From assembly GCA_014529385.2 (NCBI GenBank), contig CM043963.1:104018912-104082911 (forward strand): DNA of 64,000 bases, written 5' to 3'. The notes beneath the pieces are model-generated. The model had not been told where the DNA came from. It was given only the letters and a program-made list of their open reading frames with translations, and made no database searches. How positions within the stretch are numbered: position 1 is the stretch's first letter; the number at the start of each line of letters is the position of its first letter. This DNA comes from Adiantum capillus-veneris. Lineage: Eukaryota > Streptophyta > Polypodiopsida > Polypodiales > Pteridaceae. Of this stretch, positions 12,018 through 22,980 are shown in pieces. Position numbers and translations under genes: made by a program.

Positions 12018-12148
12018 GAGATGATCATTGATATTGAACATTCCAAAACCAATAAACAGAGTGTGGCTGTCACAAACACAAAATTACAATTCCAAAATTT
12101 CTTAAACTATCTGATCCTTAATGCTCTCATCATTAGGACCGGCAATAC

Positions 12149-12550
12149 CTACTCATCATCCTGACTACAAAGCCTGGCAGAACCATTCGTAACTACAATG
12201 TTGAGCTAAGCGGCTCGCTCCACAATCAATTTCCACTTCAAATTGGATATATTGTGAGCAAGCTCAACACAAAACTTCTTGTTGTGCATCATAAGAAGGT
12301 CCAGTTTGGCAAAATTGTGCACCAAAAACTTTGTGGAACCATTGGGTAGCACATGCCTTGTCTTCTTGTTTGAGCCATACCCAATGTTAGGCATCAAAAT
12401 GAACCCTTTGAATTTTTTCCTAACATGTGAATCAATACCCTTTGGTCTGTGACAGCTTGGTTTGACATAGATCTTGCGATCACTCTGAGCACGCTTGAAC
12501 TTCTTCACACGCTCCTTCACAATCCTGAGCTTGACGAGGGGGGTCACCAT
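12149..12550 (-). pseudogene. RPL32: 60S ribosomal protein eL32 pseudogene (likely retroposed)
   Basis: On the minus strand the ATG at 12550 opens a frame that reads the eL32 signature: [26 protein letters not shown]-like [46 protein letters not shown] and IVERAA. After 114 codons there is a TAG at 12206-12208. The same frame then continues LNIVVTNGSARLCSQDDE to a natural stop at 12149-12151. Counting the stop, the total is 133 codons, the usual plant eL32 length. No intron interrupts it, which suggests a processed copy. The early stop removes the C-terminal tail, and several conserved residues are changed. No poly-A tail is visible on the 3' side. In a functional gene the product is a structural component of the large ribosomal subunit. 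Confidence 0.88.
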
Positions 12551-12745
12551 GGCTGCCGCTCTCGCCTCCCACCTCTCACACGTAGGCCCTGGTCTGCTAC
12601 TCGTTTGTCTCTGCTGCTGTCGCTCTCGCCTCCATCCTCTCACACCTACGTCCTGGTCTACAGGTCCATGGTTTGCTACTGCAACCATTCCGCGCCGACA
12701 TGGATTGTTTGGAGTAGCAAACCATTGCGGGTAGGGTCATATACA

Positions 12746-13203
12746 AAAAGGGAAATTACCAAAATACCCCTTTAAGTTTCCCTCAACTTTCAAAAGTTCC
12801 CAAAGTACCCCCCATATTTTGTCCTAAATCCCCAAAATGCCCTTTAGATTTTCCAAAATTCCCAAAATACGCCCGGTTTTGAGAAAATGCAGCTTCATAA
12901 GAACACTGATTGTCTATCAATACAAGATGCTAAAACTACAATTTGAGTTGGTTATGTAGGCTTTGCAGACGAATTGCTTCATTATTTTTTGAACATAATT
13001 GCCCTTTTTGTGAGGTAATTTGTGGCAAATTACATGCTAAGCACTCAAAAACAGATATCAATTATCGAAAAGGAATAAAGATTAGAAAATCTTGAAGAAT
13101 CAAGCCAAAACAGAGACAATGGTATTTTGGAATATTCTAGAATTTGAGGGGGTATTTTGAGAATTTCCACAAAGTAGAGGGGTACTTTGGTAATTGTCCT
13201 TTG
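12746..13203. mobile_element. MITE-like element with imperfect terminal inverted repeats
   Basis: The left end reads AAGGGAAATTACCAAAATAC and the reverse complement of the right end reads AAAGGACAATTACCAAAGTA. The subterminal parts are also inverted copies built from the motif caaa(a/g)tacccc. There is no coding frame of note. It lies about 200 bp upstream of the eL32 pseudogene start. The target duplication is not clear. Confidence 0.65.
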
Positions 13204-16131
13204 AAAAAAATAGCATTTGTCAAAATGAGTTGGATTCCAAGCTTTTGTGAATGATTTATTTTTTGTTGTTGTTTGTCTCATGGACACCTACAATTAGTGC
13301 ATTTTTCCCATTTGTTGCTTCCTGCCCATAGAATCACGCCCACAGCTAAATATTAGACTCTCAAGGATATGGGATCATCCTTGAGAGCCTACCATGTAGC
13401 CGCGGGGACAACCTGCTTAGTAGATTAACCTTTCAGCATTTTGTTCCACCAAACATGTTTGAACATAGGCTACGAATGAGCACGAACTCTGTTCAACATA
13501 GCTCAAGATCCGAAGTAGGGCGGGCTATGAATGAGCATGAACTCTATTCAACACAAGTCAGGATATGAACCAACACTCTCAATTCATTCCAACATGAGAT
13601 ACCCCATAGCACTAATGACATTTGGTTACAGTTTGGTATTTATACTATGTCACAGACGACAATACCGTGATAGATCGGAGGGACATTGGATTGTAGCCAT
13701 AGACGTTGGCATGTAGAAGAAACAATTCTATTGTACCTTTGTTCTTGTGATGGTTGCTCTTGTTTACCTATTGCTGTAGAAGATCTGGTAGGCTTTGGAA
13801 GTTGTACATTACCATTCTCTAAGCTAGGACAAAAGATTCTTTCAATCTTTCCTAGATAGCCTAGGATTAGATGATTCTCTAGTTGTGCCATGGCCTTTGG
13901 GTTTTTTTAACTGTGAGAGCACTCACATTATAGAAGATTTTAAGGAATTGATGCTTCATGACTTTATCTGTGTATCCAACAGACAAATGCACCTAAGACT
14001 TGAGCCTTTCTTGTGTAGAAGAACTTGCATATGGCTCTGGGTTGTAACGTTTTTTTCTATATAGACTCGTTAGGCAAGAAATTGTCTCAAGGAAAGTGGT
14101 TCCAAAAGAAAAATGATCAGATAAAGAAGCAATTTGTAGGTCCTGCAAGACACCTCTTGAAAATTTAATTTATCCTTATATCTACAATTAGGAGGGCTCA
14201 AAGAATTAAGAGGTACCTTAGAAGCCAATGATGCACAAGCTGCCAACAAACTTAAGCAAGACAAAAAGTTTTGACTTGTACTTTTGGTAATTAGTAAAAT
14301 GGAGATTGCCAAAATTTTTACAGCCTATTTTGAGAGGAGGTATGCCACATGGAATTGAATTGTGTATGTTTCAAGTATGAAGAGATTGCTTATGGGTAAT
14401 CAATTTTCCTATTGGTTCTAAAATTTCATTTTTTGTCTGATGGAGTGTTAGATTTTTGTAGTGAAAGTAATGTGCATGGCATAATTTTTTCCTTTCACCA
14501 TTGTTGCTAATGTATGAATTTGCTCGAATTTGTCTTCGCTCGGTTTTTTTTGCTCGGTGATTAGAAACCACCATTTTTTTGGGTTTTGTGGCCATTTCTG
14601 TTAGAATGAACTTTATGTTTTGGATATTTACATATGTAAAATGATTAAGCGCTCATATCTAGCAGCTTCTTTCCATAATCCTTATTATTTTCTCTTAGTA
14701 TAAGCATTTGTAGGAGTTTTGAAAATATTCGCACTCAAACAAGAAAAAATTGGAAATCAACAATTTGAATAGGATGCACATAATTAGCATGTTATTGTTC
14801 TATTGAATCTACATGTATTGTGCCTCCCATCTTGTAGATGAATTCATCCTAGATGAGAGGTTATCTCTAGAGTTGTGTCATGCTTGGGTGGAGAACACAT
14901 GTCTATGCATAACCATGATGGGCTCTACCACGCAACTTAGGTTGATGCATTGCAAACAGTGATGTTGTACAAGATGAGGGCCTTGAGAAATGTTCTCAAG
15001 GGTATATAATGGCCAAATTTTCTTTAATTTCTTGCCAAATAATAGATGTTACAAATGTATTGTTCTTTGCTTAATAGTTGTTGCTTGATTAGCTTCGGAG
15101 TGGTGATAAAGATGGTACCTTGATAGATGATGGATTCTATTAAAGGTTGAAGGATTGATTAATTTATTTCTCTATGACATACCATCGTGTTTCTCAATGG
15201 TGGTTGTAACATTTAATGGCCTAGTAACTTGTGTGTAGCGGAAAATAGCATAGACATAGTGAGCATTTCATTAGAGTAATTTCGTAATGAGCATAGCAAG
15301 AGTGCTTGGATGGAGAGAGCAACAAAAAGCATAACACCTGATTAGATAGGCATGAACAATACTTCAAAGAGAGAGAAATTAATCTATTGACCATAGTTGA
15401 GGACCGGATCTACATGGAGCCGATCCCCCCTCGAAAGGCTTTGTATTATAGGTTTCCCCCATCAAAGGAGACATTTTACAGTACAATTCTATGTGTTCCT
15501 TCAATAACTAGCTAGTGCAATGAAGGTGGAAGCTTCAAGCACTAAGAAAACACTTATAAAACACAACATCAATTCCCTCATGATCTCGGACCCAAGACAT
15601 GTTAGGGCCATACCTAGACTCGACCCTACTCACCTCCCTCAGTCTTCCACACTGCTCCAGGGAATGACGTAGATCTATTTGCAGGTATCCCTCCCACTTG
15701 GGACAGACACCCAAATAGGACTCCGGCCTATCTCGAATGCCAACCCAAGGGGGAAAATCCCATCAATTTGGAGACTCTATCCACTTATCATAATTTAATC
15801 CATCCTTGGCATATTTCAGTCACCCACACCCGAAATCGTGGTCCTTAGGCTTGATTCTCTTGATCTTTAACTTGAGGATCTGCTCTTGTTTTCTTGTTCT
15901 CTCTTGGTTCATGGTGATAACCCCTTTATCCTGACAAGCAGGCACGACATTTATCGCTTTCCCCTAAGAAGAGGGATCTTGTAATCCTACCTAGTCCAAC
16001 TATTGGCATCAGTCTATACCTCGATTATGGCCGTTTTCCAATAAGAAACCGTGGGTACTTCATCCGGCCAGGCAAAAATAAAACAAACCCATTCATCCCT
16101 TATCCCTCGGGCATGAATGACCTAGGTATAA
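13204..16131. other. no gene seen; intergenic DNA with an old retroelement remnant
   Basis: There is no convincing coding frame. 14865-15010 is diverged but alignable with 31405-31540 (both contain TGTCTATGCATA followed by GGCTCTACCA), the latter lying in the 3' part of RLG-B, so this is probably a gypsy remnant. A perfect hairpin sits at 13358-13387 (11-bp stem CTCTCAAGGAT, 8-nt loop). A 30-bp direct repeat (GAATGAGCA-GAACTCT) occurs near 13467 and 13523. Confidence 0.45.
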
Positions 16132-16164
16132 GGGTGTAAGCGTGTTAACTTGTCATGCTTTTTG
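16132..16164 (+). repeat. left terminal inverted repeat
   Basis: It starts GGGTGTAAGCGTGTTAACTT and matches the right end at 31 of 33 bases. Just inside lies TGCTAGTTATCATG, which resembles the unit of the internal palindromic arrays. Confidence 0.75.
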
Positions 16165-16328
16165 TGCTAGTTATCATGTGGCAACAAGTATATCTTGTAA
16201 GCATAATGAGAGTGTAACTTTTCAAACGTGTGGGAATCCATCAAATATTTCAAAATAGGGAGACCACCCTGAATCCACTTTCCTGACCATTTACGGAGTG
16301 TTACTCTGAGGGGAGTGGGGAAGTCAAA

Positions 16329-16556
16329 ATGCGTGGAGAGAAGCGGAGTGGGGTAGTCAACATGCATGGAGAGAAGCGGGACGCAGGGGCCACAGGTAAG
16401 AGGGGTGCAGGGGCCAGAGGTAAGAGAGAACCAAAAAAAAACTCGAGGGCTGAACTTTCTGCTGCTTCTTCTCTGCCCCGAAAAAGGGTGAAGCTCTCTG
16501 ATTCCCCAGCATCCCCAATGGCAAAGACCTTGCATAAAAAGGGGAAGGATGACTCA

Positions 16557-16590
<34 letters not shown>

Positions 16591-16613
16591 CTCATTATGA
16601 TTTACGAGGATAA
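16329..16613 (+). CDS. possible first exon of the plus-strand transposon gene, basic
   Basis: 94 codons beginning MRGEKRSGVVNMHGEKRD, rich in Lys and Arg, with a nuclear-localisation-like PRKRVKL stretch near codon 52. The end is a (CT)n microsatellite translated as Ser-Leu repeats, then a stop. It lies just inside the left terminal repeat and upstream of the longer frame at 16825. It may be a separate exon or a chance frame; no homologue is known to me. Confidence 0.3.
16558..16589. repeat. (CT)n microsatellite
   Basis: CT run inside the open frame at 16329-16613. Confidence 0.95.
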
Positions 16614-16823
16614 TTGTTGGTGCTGTCTTGGCTGGAGAGTTGTCCCTTGATGTCAGCTTTAGCAGTAGGACATCTTGTGATAGTCACTTGAAATACAATC
16701 TCTCAAGTCAAAGTCTGGCTCAAGAAGAACAAACCAGTGTTTGATTTGAACCTTGAAATTGGAAGGAAGTGCTCAATACTACACTTTCCTACTGCTAATC
16801 TTGTGACATTGGGGGTGTGCAGG

Positions 16824-17712
16824 CCGACGGAAAGCTCCAAAATTTACAGTCCCAGTACAGAGCAAGTTCTGTATTATAGCAGAAGAGTTCAATGATGTTC
16901 ATGGCCTCTCCCTGGCTAGTGCCAACCCCAAACTAGTGAGGTGGGATCAAATCAGTGATGTGGAGTGGTTCAGTGTTTTCAGAGAGTCAAAGAATCGTAG
17001 TCACTATCACATTAAATGCAGTTGTTTGCGTACTGATATGTTCGACCAGGTGATGCAGCTGCATTACAAGGTGTACTAGAAGCCCCCAACAAACATGGAG
17101 ATCAACACTGCATTTGCCAAGGGGTTTGTAAAAGAATTCAGCCCGGTGGCAATTGCAAGCAGCTCAGCCATGCAATTCAATTGGGCTGAATTCGCTATCC
17201 AGCATTTGCAGGACCTTCGAGAGAAAGGGTACTATGAGGCCCATGTCGAAAAGTGGAGGATGCGCAATGTATGTCAAAACATCGAGGAGGCGCAAGCTGA
17301 AATGAAGGAGGATACCAAGGAGACACCCATCTCTCGCCAAAGCACTCACCAACAGGCTGAAAGCCTGTCATTTTTTGGCGTTGAGAATTTGCAGCACATA
17401 AAGGCTGCCTTTGAAATTCTCAGCAAACAACTGCAAGATGCTAAAGAACATCTTCTAACTGCAAAATCATACTTTGAAGCTGCGAGGGTTATCCAAGTAA
17501 GCAATGCTAGGGTCACCCCAATTGTGCTTGCTATGAGACAAAAGCTTCACGACGCTCAAAATGAATTACAGAGGTTACTACAGAGCGACAATGTGTATGC
17601 AAAGAGGGAAATAGACTGTAAAGTAAAAGTAGAGACATTGGAAGGTTTGGCATTTCCTGACAGTGAGGACACTCTTACTCATGACTCAACTTGTCAGCAT
17701 GTAAGTGCGTGA
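16824..17712 (+). pseudogene. transposon-encoded protein of unknown function (plus-strand gene, main part)
   Basis: One frame runs from about 16824 to 17712 with a single TAG at about 17078 (after LHYKVY). It reads FCIIAEEFNDVHGLSLASAN, VRWDQISDVEWFSVFRESK and HYHIKCSCLRTDMFDQVM. After the TAG comes a 205-codon stretch starting MEINTAFAKGFVKEFSP, with helical Glu/Lys/Gln-rich segments (residues 90-190) that could form a coiled coil. The frame stops at 17710-17712. Codon use and the single stop fit a recently decayed gene. I know no homologue. Its position inside the terminal repeats suggests an accessory role in transposition, which is inference. Confidence 0.5.
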
Positions 17713-17734
17713 CTTTTATGCTTCTACCATATGA

Positions 17735-18180
17735 TTGAAATATGTGCACAACAAACCTATTTACTTACCATGCTCCTCTTTTTTTGGTATGCAGACTAAT
17801 GTGGAGGTTATGGAAGCAAAAGTGAATGCATGTGAAGGTCAACTGCAGCTCCTAATGCACATGAGCAAGATGCTACAAGTCTCCTCCAGTCCCACTGCCC
17901 TGTGTAATATGGCTATGGGCACTTTTATAGAAAGTATAGAAGGGGTATGCGATGGGACGATGATCAACCCGTGTAGTGGCTGATTTTGCTAGTTGAAGTA
18001 AAGAGAACCAAGCCACGGTCAAGATGCCCTGTGGGCATAGCTACCACTTTCTCTGCTTTGCAGCTACATGCTCCTCGTCGTTAAAATGTAGAGCTGTGAC
18101 CTGCCAGCAAAGGATACCACAAGAATGGTGTTGGAAACCCACAGAGCAAAGACATCCAATCACACCAACATCTGGTAAGA
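17735..18180 (+). pseudogene. plus-strand transposon gene, 3' part with RING-like Cys/His cluster
   Basis: 17795-17983 continues as a short helical frame (VEVMEAKVNACEGQLQLLMH), preceded by a possible splice acceptor (tttttttggtatgcag) at 17795. After a frame change near 17950 the frame at 18024 reads VKMPCGHSYHFLCFAATC and then LKCRAVTCQQRIPQEW. The spacing C-x-H-x2-H-x2-C followed by two CxxC-like cysteines resembles the second half of a RING finger; the first half is not clear because of stops. It would bind zinc and might be a ubiquitin-ligase-like or protein-binding domain. It ends where the palindromic repeats begin. Confidence 0.45.
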
Positions 18181-18184
18181 TTGT

Positions 18185-18712
18185 ACAGGGTGTGCTAATT
18201 AGAATACCCAATGTGTTAATTAGAATATTGAGTGTGTTAACTGGATATGCTAATTAGCATACTGGGTATGCTCATTAGCATACTGGGTATGCTGATTAGC
18301 ATACAAGATATACTAATTAGCACATTGGATATCCTAATTAGAACACAAGATATGCTAATTAGCATATCTTGTATGCTAATTAGCATACCTTGTGCTCAGT
18401 GTACAAATTAGAGTAAGTTTGGCATATTAGCATATCTAGTAAGTTAACTACCATATCCAAATGCTAACTAGCAAACTGTATATGCTGATTGGCATACTGG
18501 GTATGCTGATTAGCGTACTGGGTATGCTTATTAGTATATTGGATATGCTAAGTAGCATACTGGATATGCTAAATAGCATACTGGGTATGCTAATTAGCAT
18601 AATGGGAATGCTCATTAGCATACTGGGTATGCTGATTCACGTACTAAGTATGCTGATTAGCATACTGGATATGCTTATTAGCATATTGGATATGCTAATT
18701 AGCATACGGTGT
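18185..18712. repeat. palindromic repeat block A (gctaattagcat units)
   Basis: About 20-bp units such as TATGCTAATTAGCATACTGG are repeated with variation. Most contain the palindrome TGCTAATTAGCA or close forms. It creates a spurious frame of repeated Met-Leu-Ile-Ser at 18461-18715. In the minus-strand gene it would lie in an intron starting with GTATGC at 18707, or in the 3' flank. Confidence 0.92.
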
Positions 18713-21700
18713 AGCATGAAGCAATGTTGCACAAATAGTGTGTCATGCACCCTATCATTTGATATGAAGAAGTGATTGTTTTGACTACCTCCCTTGCCTT
18801 GTGGTAGTACGTTATGTGTACAAAAATAGTTACTTGACCAGAGTGCCAATGCATTCACTGAATCTCATTTTGCTCCTTGAAGGCGTAATTTTTAGCAAAG
18901 TCAATAACTGAGACAATGAGATCATCCGGAAAGAGAAGTATACAATCTTTAAATTGTTGTCCTTGCCATCGTGCCACATAGTTATGAGTGATGAAGAGCT
19001 TCAACTTGGTCTGCAACAGTTGAAGGTACTCCTAGCACTGCATTTCTTTATGCAAAAGATCTTTTCTTTTCTTACTGTTTCCATGCTTGTCTTTTGCTTC
19101 TACATACGCAAATACTTTCACATTAATAATCTTACCTGGCTTTGTTGTTTCTAAGCAGCATAATTCTAACTTCTTTACTCCACATATCTTACAGTCTCCC
19201 ATCAGGCATTCCCTTCTATGGAAAACTGCATCTGCTGGCTTTGGACAAAGAACGGACTCCCACATATGTGTGACACCTTTGAACGTGTGATGTGAAGCCA
19301 GGCAGCTGTTGCTAATGTTCTTGCCTGTAGCATAGATATTGCATACACAGTTGCAACATGTATCATGCAGCCCAAAAGCATGAGAGCGCATGTGGTTCAG
19401 TGCGTCTTTCAAAAAGGTCATCTGCACATGGTATTCGCAATAGCATGTGTACCTATCCTTCAGCCTCCTGCAAAATAATGGATTTAACATCTCAAACATC
19501 CTCATGCCAATCTTGCAATCTGGATTTTTTTGTTTGAATCTTTGAAAGAGCTCAACCTGCAATATCCATATTTGATCAGTATGTTTACTAGGAGAAATAA
19601 TCCAAATAGGAATATACGCATTGCTACTTAATACATCCACCATAGAAACAAATTGGTGTGTTAAACAACACATTGTATGGTCCTAACATGCATGTAACTG
19701 GGTATAACATTGTATACTAAGCATGCTAGTTAGCATGCTGAGTATGATAACTAGCATGCTGAGTATTCTAACTAGCATAGCTGAGTATGCTAACTAGCAT
19801 AGCTAAGTATGCTAACTAGAATACTAGATGTGCTAACAAGCACAATCAGTGTGTAGTGTAGCATACGAGGCATACTCATCAGCATGCTAGTTAGCATGCT
19901 GAGTATACTCATCAGCATGCTGAGTATGCTAACTAGCATGCTGAGTTAGCATACTAGCTATGCTAACTAGCATGTTGAGTTAGCATACTAGCTGTGCTAA
20001 CTAGCATACTCATTAGCATACTCATCATCATGCTAGTTAGCATGCTGAGTATGCTAGTTAGCATAGATGAATATGCTAACTAGCATACTAGCTGTGCTAA
20101 CAAGAATAATCAGTGTGTAATTTAGCATATGAGTCATTGTTAACCACATGAATGTGTGCTAAGAATAATAGAAGGTATGCTAACTAGCATACATATTGTG
20201 CTAATGAGCACACTTATCATGTTGAACAACATAGCCAGCACACTACGAATGCTAACTAGCATAAACCAGCTTACCAGTTATGCTACTTAGCATTCTCAGT
20301 TGTGCTAACTAGCATACTCATGAGCATGCTAGTTAGCATAGCTGAATATGCTAACTAGCATACTAGCATAAACCAGCTTACCCGTTATGCTACTTAGCAT
20401 TCTTAGTTGTGCTAACTAGCATACTCAGCATGCTAGTTAGCTAGCTGAGTATGCTTACTAACATGCTATATTGCTAGTTAGCATAGCTGAGTATGCTAAC
20501 TAGCATACTAGCTATGCTAACAAGCAAAATCAGTGTGTAGTTTAACATATGAGTCATGGTTAACCACACAAAGTGTGCTAAGAAGAATAGAAGGTATGCT
20601 AACTAGCATACATATTGTGTTAGCCAGCACACTTGTTATGTTGAATAGCATAGCCAGAACACTAGCATAAAAGGTGTTAAAGTAGCATACATATTGTGCT
20701 AACCAGCGTAGTCCTCAAGATCAGTAGGCATGCTAACTAGCAGAAGATTTATGTTGAACACCATACCCACCATACAGGAATGCTAAGTAGCATATACCAT
20801 AAACTAGCTTACCCATTATGCTAGTTAGCATACTACGAAAGGTAGCTAGCATACTCATTGTGTCAAAGAACATACATAGCATGCTAGTTAGCATAATAGG
20901 TATGCTAACTAGCATAAAGGGTGTTATAGTAGTTTACATATTGTGCTAGACAGCATACTTATCATGCTAAACAGCATACCCAGCATACTAGGAGTGAGAC
21001 TATGCTAGCTAGCACACATGCTAGGTGTCATACATAGCATAACATATTGTGATAACTAGCATGCTCTGTATGCTAGGTAGATTACTAGCATGCTAGAATG
21101 CATAAGTTATGGTGCAAGTATGTCATTGATCACCTGAGACTCATCCAGGAGGTGCACAAGGTGTTTTATGTAGCTTTTCCTTCCCACTCTCTTTCGACAA
21201 ACATCCTTCTTGTTGGGTGAAACACGAGTCTCCTCTGTCCAAAATGTGTAGACCAATTCCTTAATTTCATCTGTGATAGGGCTATGACGGTGTTGCTTGT
21301 GACATTCAGCCAATGAAAATAGTCGAGCATTGACACCAGACTTCACCTACCATGATTTTTCTTTGAACAAGCTGCGATGGTCGACTTCTAGGACCCTGGA
21401 AAATTAGGCAATAGGCATGTTTTCCTTTGAATTTATCATCATCTGCAATGCTGCATTCTTCAAAGATAGCTCCTCGTTAAAAGTTGGCTGCTTGACGATA
21501 GCTAGTGTGTTGCGGACATTGGAGACAATTGCACTCAGCACAACAGCCTCCTCCTCTAAATACTGATCACGGATTGCCCGAACAAGCGGATGTTGAGCAA
21601 CAAGATTCCAGATTTCACACTTTTCTTCTTTGTTGAGACATTCAGTACTCCTCTTGAAAGCTTTCACAATCTCAAAGGAGATTTTCCTTTTCTCCTCATC

Positions 21701-21829
21701 GTCGACAGCATGATGTCCTCGTTTAGTTGTCATCTGTCCGTGCTCCCGCTGTTTACGCTTTCTTTCTGTCTCATATTTTATGATAATAGAAAGAGCTGGA
21801 TGTTGGTAGTTGTGATTCATTTCCTGTAA
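18637..21829 (-). pseudogene. TIR-element minus-strand gene, probable transposase-like protein, exons interrupted by palindromic repeats
   Basis: Exon 1 runs from the ATG at 21820 to 21134 in one frame, with two stops (at 21404 and about 21350). It includes FWTEETRVSPNKKDVCRKRV and YIKHLVHLLDESQ. CAG|GTGATC is a donor at 21134/21133 and ttgcag|GTTGAG an acceptor at 19557/19556. The 1577-bp intron is nearly all palindromic repeat and joins in phase. Exon 2 reads FQRFKQKNPDCKIGMRMFE, FCRRLKDRYTCYCEYHVQM and several Cys pairs. It then passes a TAG (19032), DDLIVSVIDFAKNYAFKEQ, a TGA (18855) and, after a frameshift near 18810, FFISNDRVHDTLFVQHCF. From memory this resembles uncharacterised transposon-like proteins of plants and invertebrates with a DFAENY..QNEIQ motif; that comparison needs a search. 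Confidence 0.6.
19678..21095. repeat. palindromic repeat block B (gctaactagcat units), intron-filling
   Basis: About 1.4 kb of degenerate units of the type TATGCTAACTAGCATA, in both self-inverted and tandem order. Longer sub-repeats occur, for example 20085-20185 against 20505-20605, with CAAAATCAGTGTGTAGTTTA-type spacers. The whole block lies inside the predicted intron 21133-19557 of the minus-strand gene. Confidence 0.93.
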
Positions 21830-21931
21830 TGGTTCCCTTCTACCTCCATTTCTAGTGGCAATAATGTTGTCTGCTGGTTTTCCATATCTGCAAGTTTGCT
21901 AAGCTTTGACAACTCAACTTTGAGGCAAGAA

Positions 21932-21935
<4 letters not shown>

Positions 21936-21991
<56 letters not shown>

Positions 21992-22020
21992 AGTAGGAAC
22001 AGGGTAAACTGTAAACTGGT

Positions 22021-22069
<49 letters not shown>
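21936..22069. repeat. two (AG)n microsatellites
   Basis: AG runs at 21936-21985 and 22023-22069, upstream of the minus-strand gene start. They are followed by the 14-bp direct repeat GAGGCCACACCCCA at about 22068 and 22106. Confidence 0.95.
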
Positions 22070-22070
<1 letters not shown>

Positions 22071-22230
22071 CCACACCCCACGTCGTCGTCGTAACTGAAA
22101 AAAGAGGCCACACCCCATATGGGAGGGAACAAATAATATATCTTATGGTTATTAAAATTTCAAACTTCACTTGCTCTTTGGTTTTGAATAGATGCTAACA
22201 AGCACTTCTTACTAGCATTGTCCGGGACAC

Positions 22231-22263
22231 CAAAAAGCATGACAAGTTAACATGCTTATACCC
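22231..22263 (-). repeat. right terminal inverted repeat
   Basis: Its reverse complement starts GGGTATAAGCATGTTAACTT. Just inside, at 22191-22204, lies ATGCTAACAAGCAC, a variant of the internal repeat unit. Confidence 0.75.
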
Positions 22264-22980
22264 ATAACAAACTTGCCGGTTACGTTGCCCTAACCAAAAA
22301 GGGCCAATCTCCGTCAAGTTACCCAATAGAATCCTCTCACTAGGCCGGCCTTTCAATCAAATTGACCCCAAGAAGATCCATCTTGGTTTCCGGTCATTTT
22401 CAGACAATCTTCAAAACTCCTAGTTAAATCTATGTTTTGCAATGGGCTATCCCTATCACCTCTCGAGAGTCCTTCTCAACTTCTAGTTGGTAGTTTCCAC
22501 GTTCATTCATTTATCAACCTTAATTCCTACTTTCATTAATGATCTACTAGCTAAGTTTATTTAGAAAATACAAGCAAGTTTTTGCCATAGGCATTTGATG
22601 GATAATGTCTCTTCGGAAATGCCAACTTTTTAAGTTCAATCCCCATTTTGTACGATTCCCGGGTTTTGCAATCCTTTGCCATCCATGGGGCATCTCCATG
22701 GAAGCTTGTAGAGTTTACGGTTCAAAAACAACAAGGAGATCAATTCCGCGAAGTTATCCCCTATCTCCCCCATCCCGTATTTGCAAACAAACTGTAAATT
22801 GACAACTTTAATACCAAAAATTGAACTACTTCTATCAAGCTTAGACATTTATTCTTTTCTTATGGTGCCTAGATGTCCATTTAGGAAGCTTGAAAGAGAG
22901 GATTATAACCATACATTCTTCTTATCGTAAAGAGACATGCAAACCCTAAGATTGATTACCATAATGAGACTAAATCTTTC
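22264..22980. other. no gene seen
   Basis: Intergenic DNA directly right of the TIR element. Frames at 22605-22802 and on the opposite strand have no recognisable domain. Confidence 0.5.

Larger units (their letters stand above)
16132..22263. mobile_element. DNA transposon with 33-bp TIRs and 4-bp target duplication (ATAA), two convergent decayed genes
   Basis: 16132-16164 and the reverse complement of 22231-22263 match at 31 of 33 positions, starting GGGTGTAAGC and GGGTATAAGC. ATAA flanks both ends (16128-16131 and 22264-22267). Inside are a plus-strand gene (about 16329-18180), ending in a RING-like cysteine/histidine cluster, and a minus-strand gene (21820 to about 18640). Most of the remaining space is short palindromic repeats. 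The superfamily is not clear to me: the ends are not CACTA or Tc1/mariner type, and a 4-bp duplication does not fit the 8-9 bp of hAT or Mutator. Confidence 0.65.

Noticed and set aside
18461-18775. Open frame coding repeated Met-Leu-Ile-Ser units
   Set aside because: It is the translation of the palindromic repeat block, and its length comes from the repeat unit, not from a gene.
18185-21095. CRISPR-like array
   Set aside because: Units are self-palindromic without constant-length unique spacers, in a plant genome context.
21817-22170. Frames of repeated Ser-Leu over the AG microsatellites (also 9878-10353, 29724-29915)
   Set aside because: Microsatellite translation; no conserved domain.
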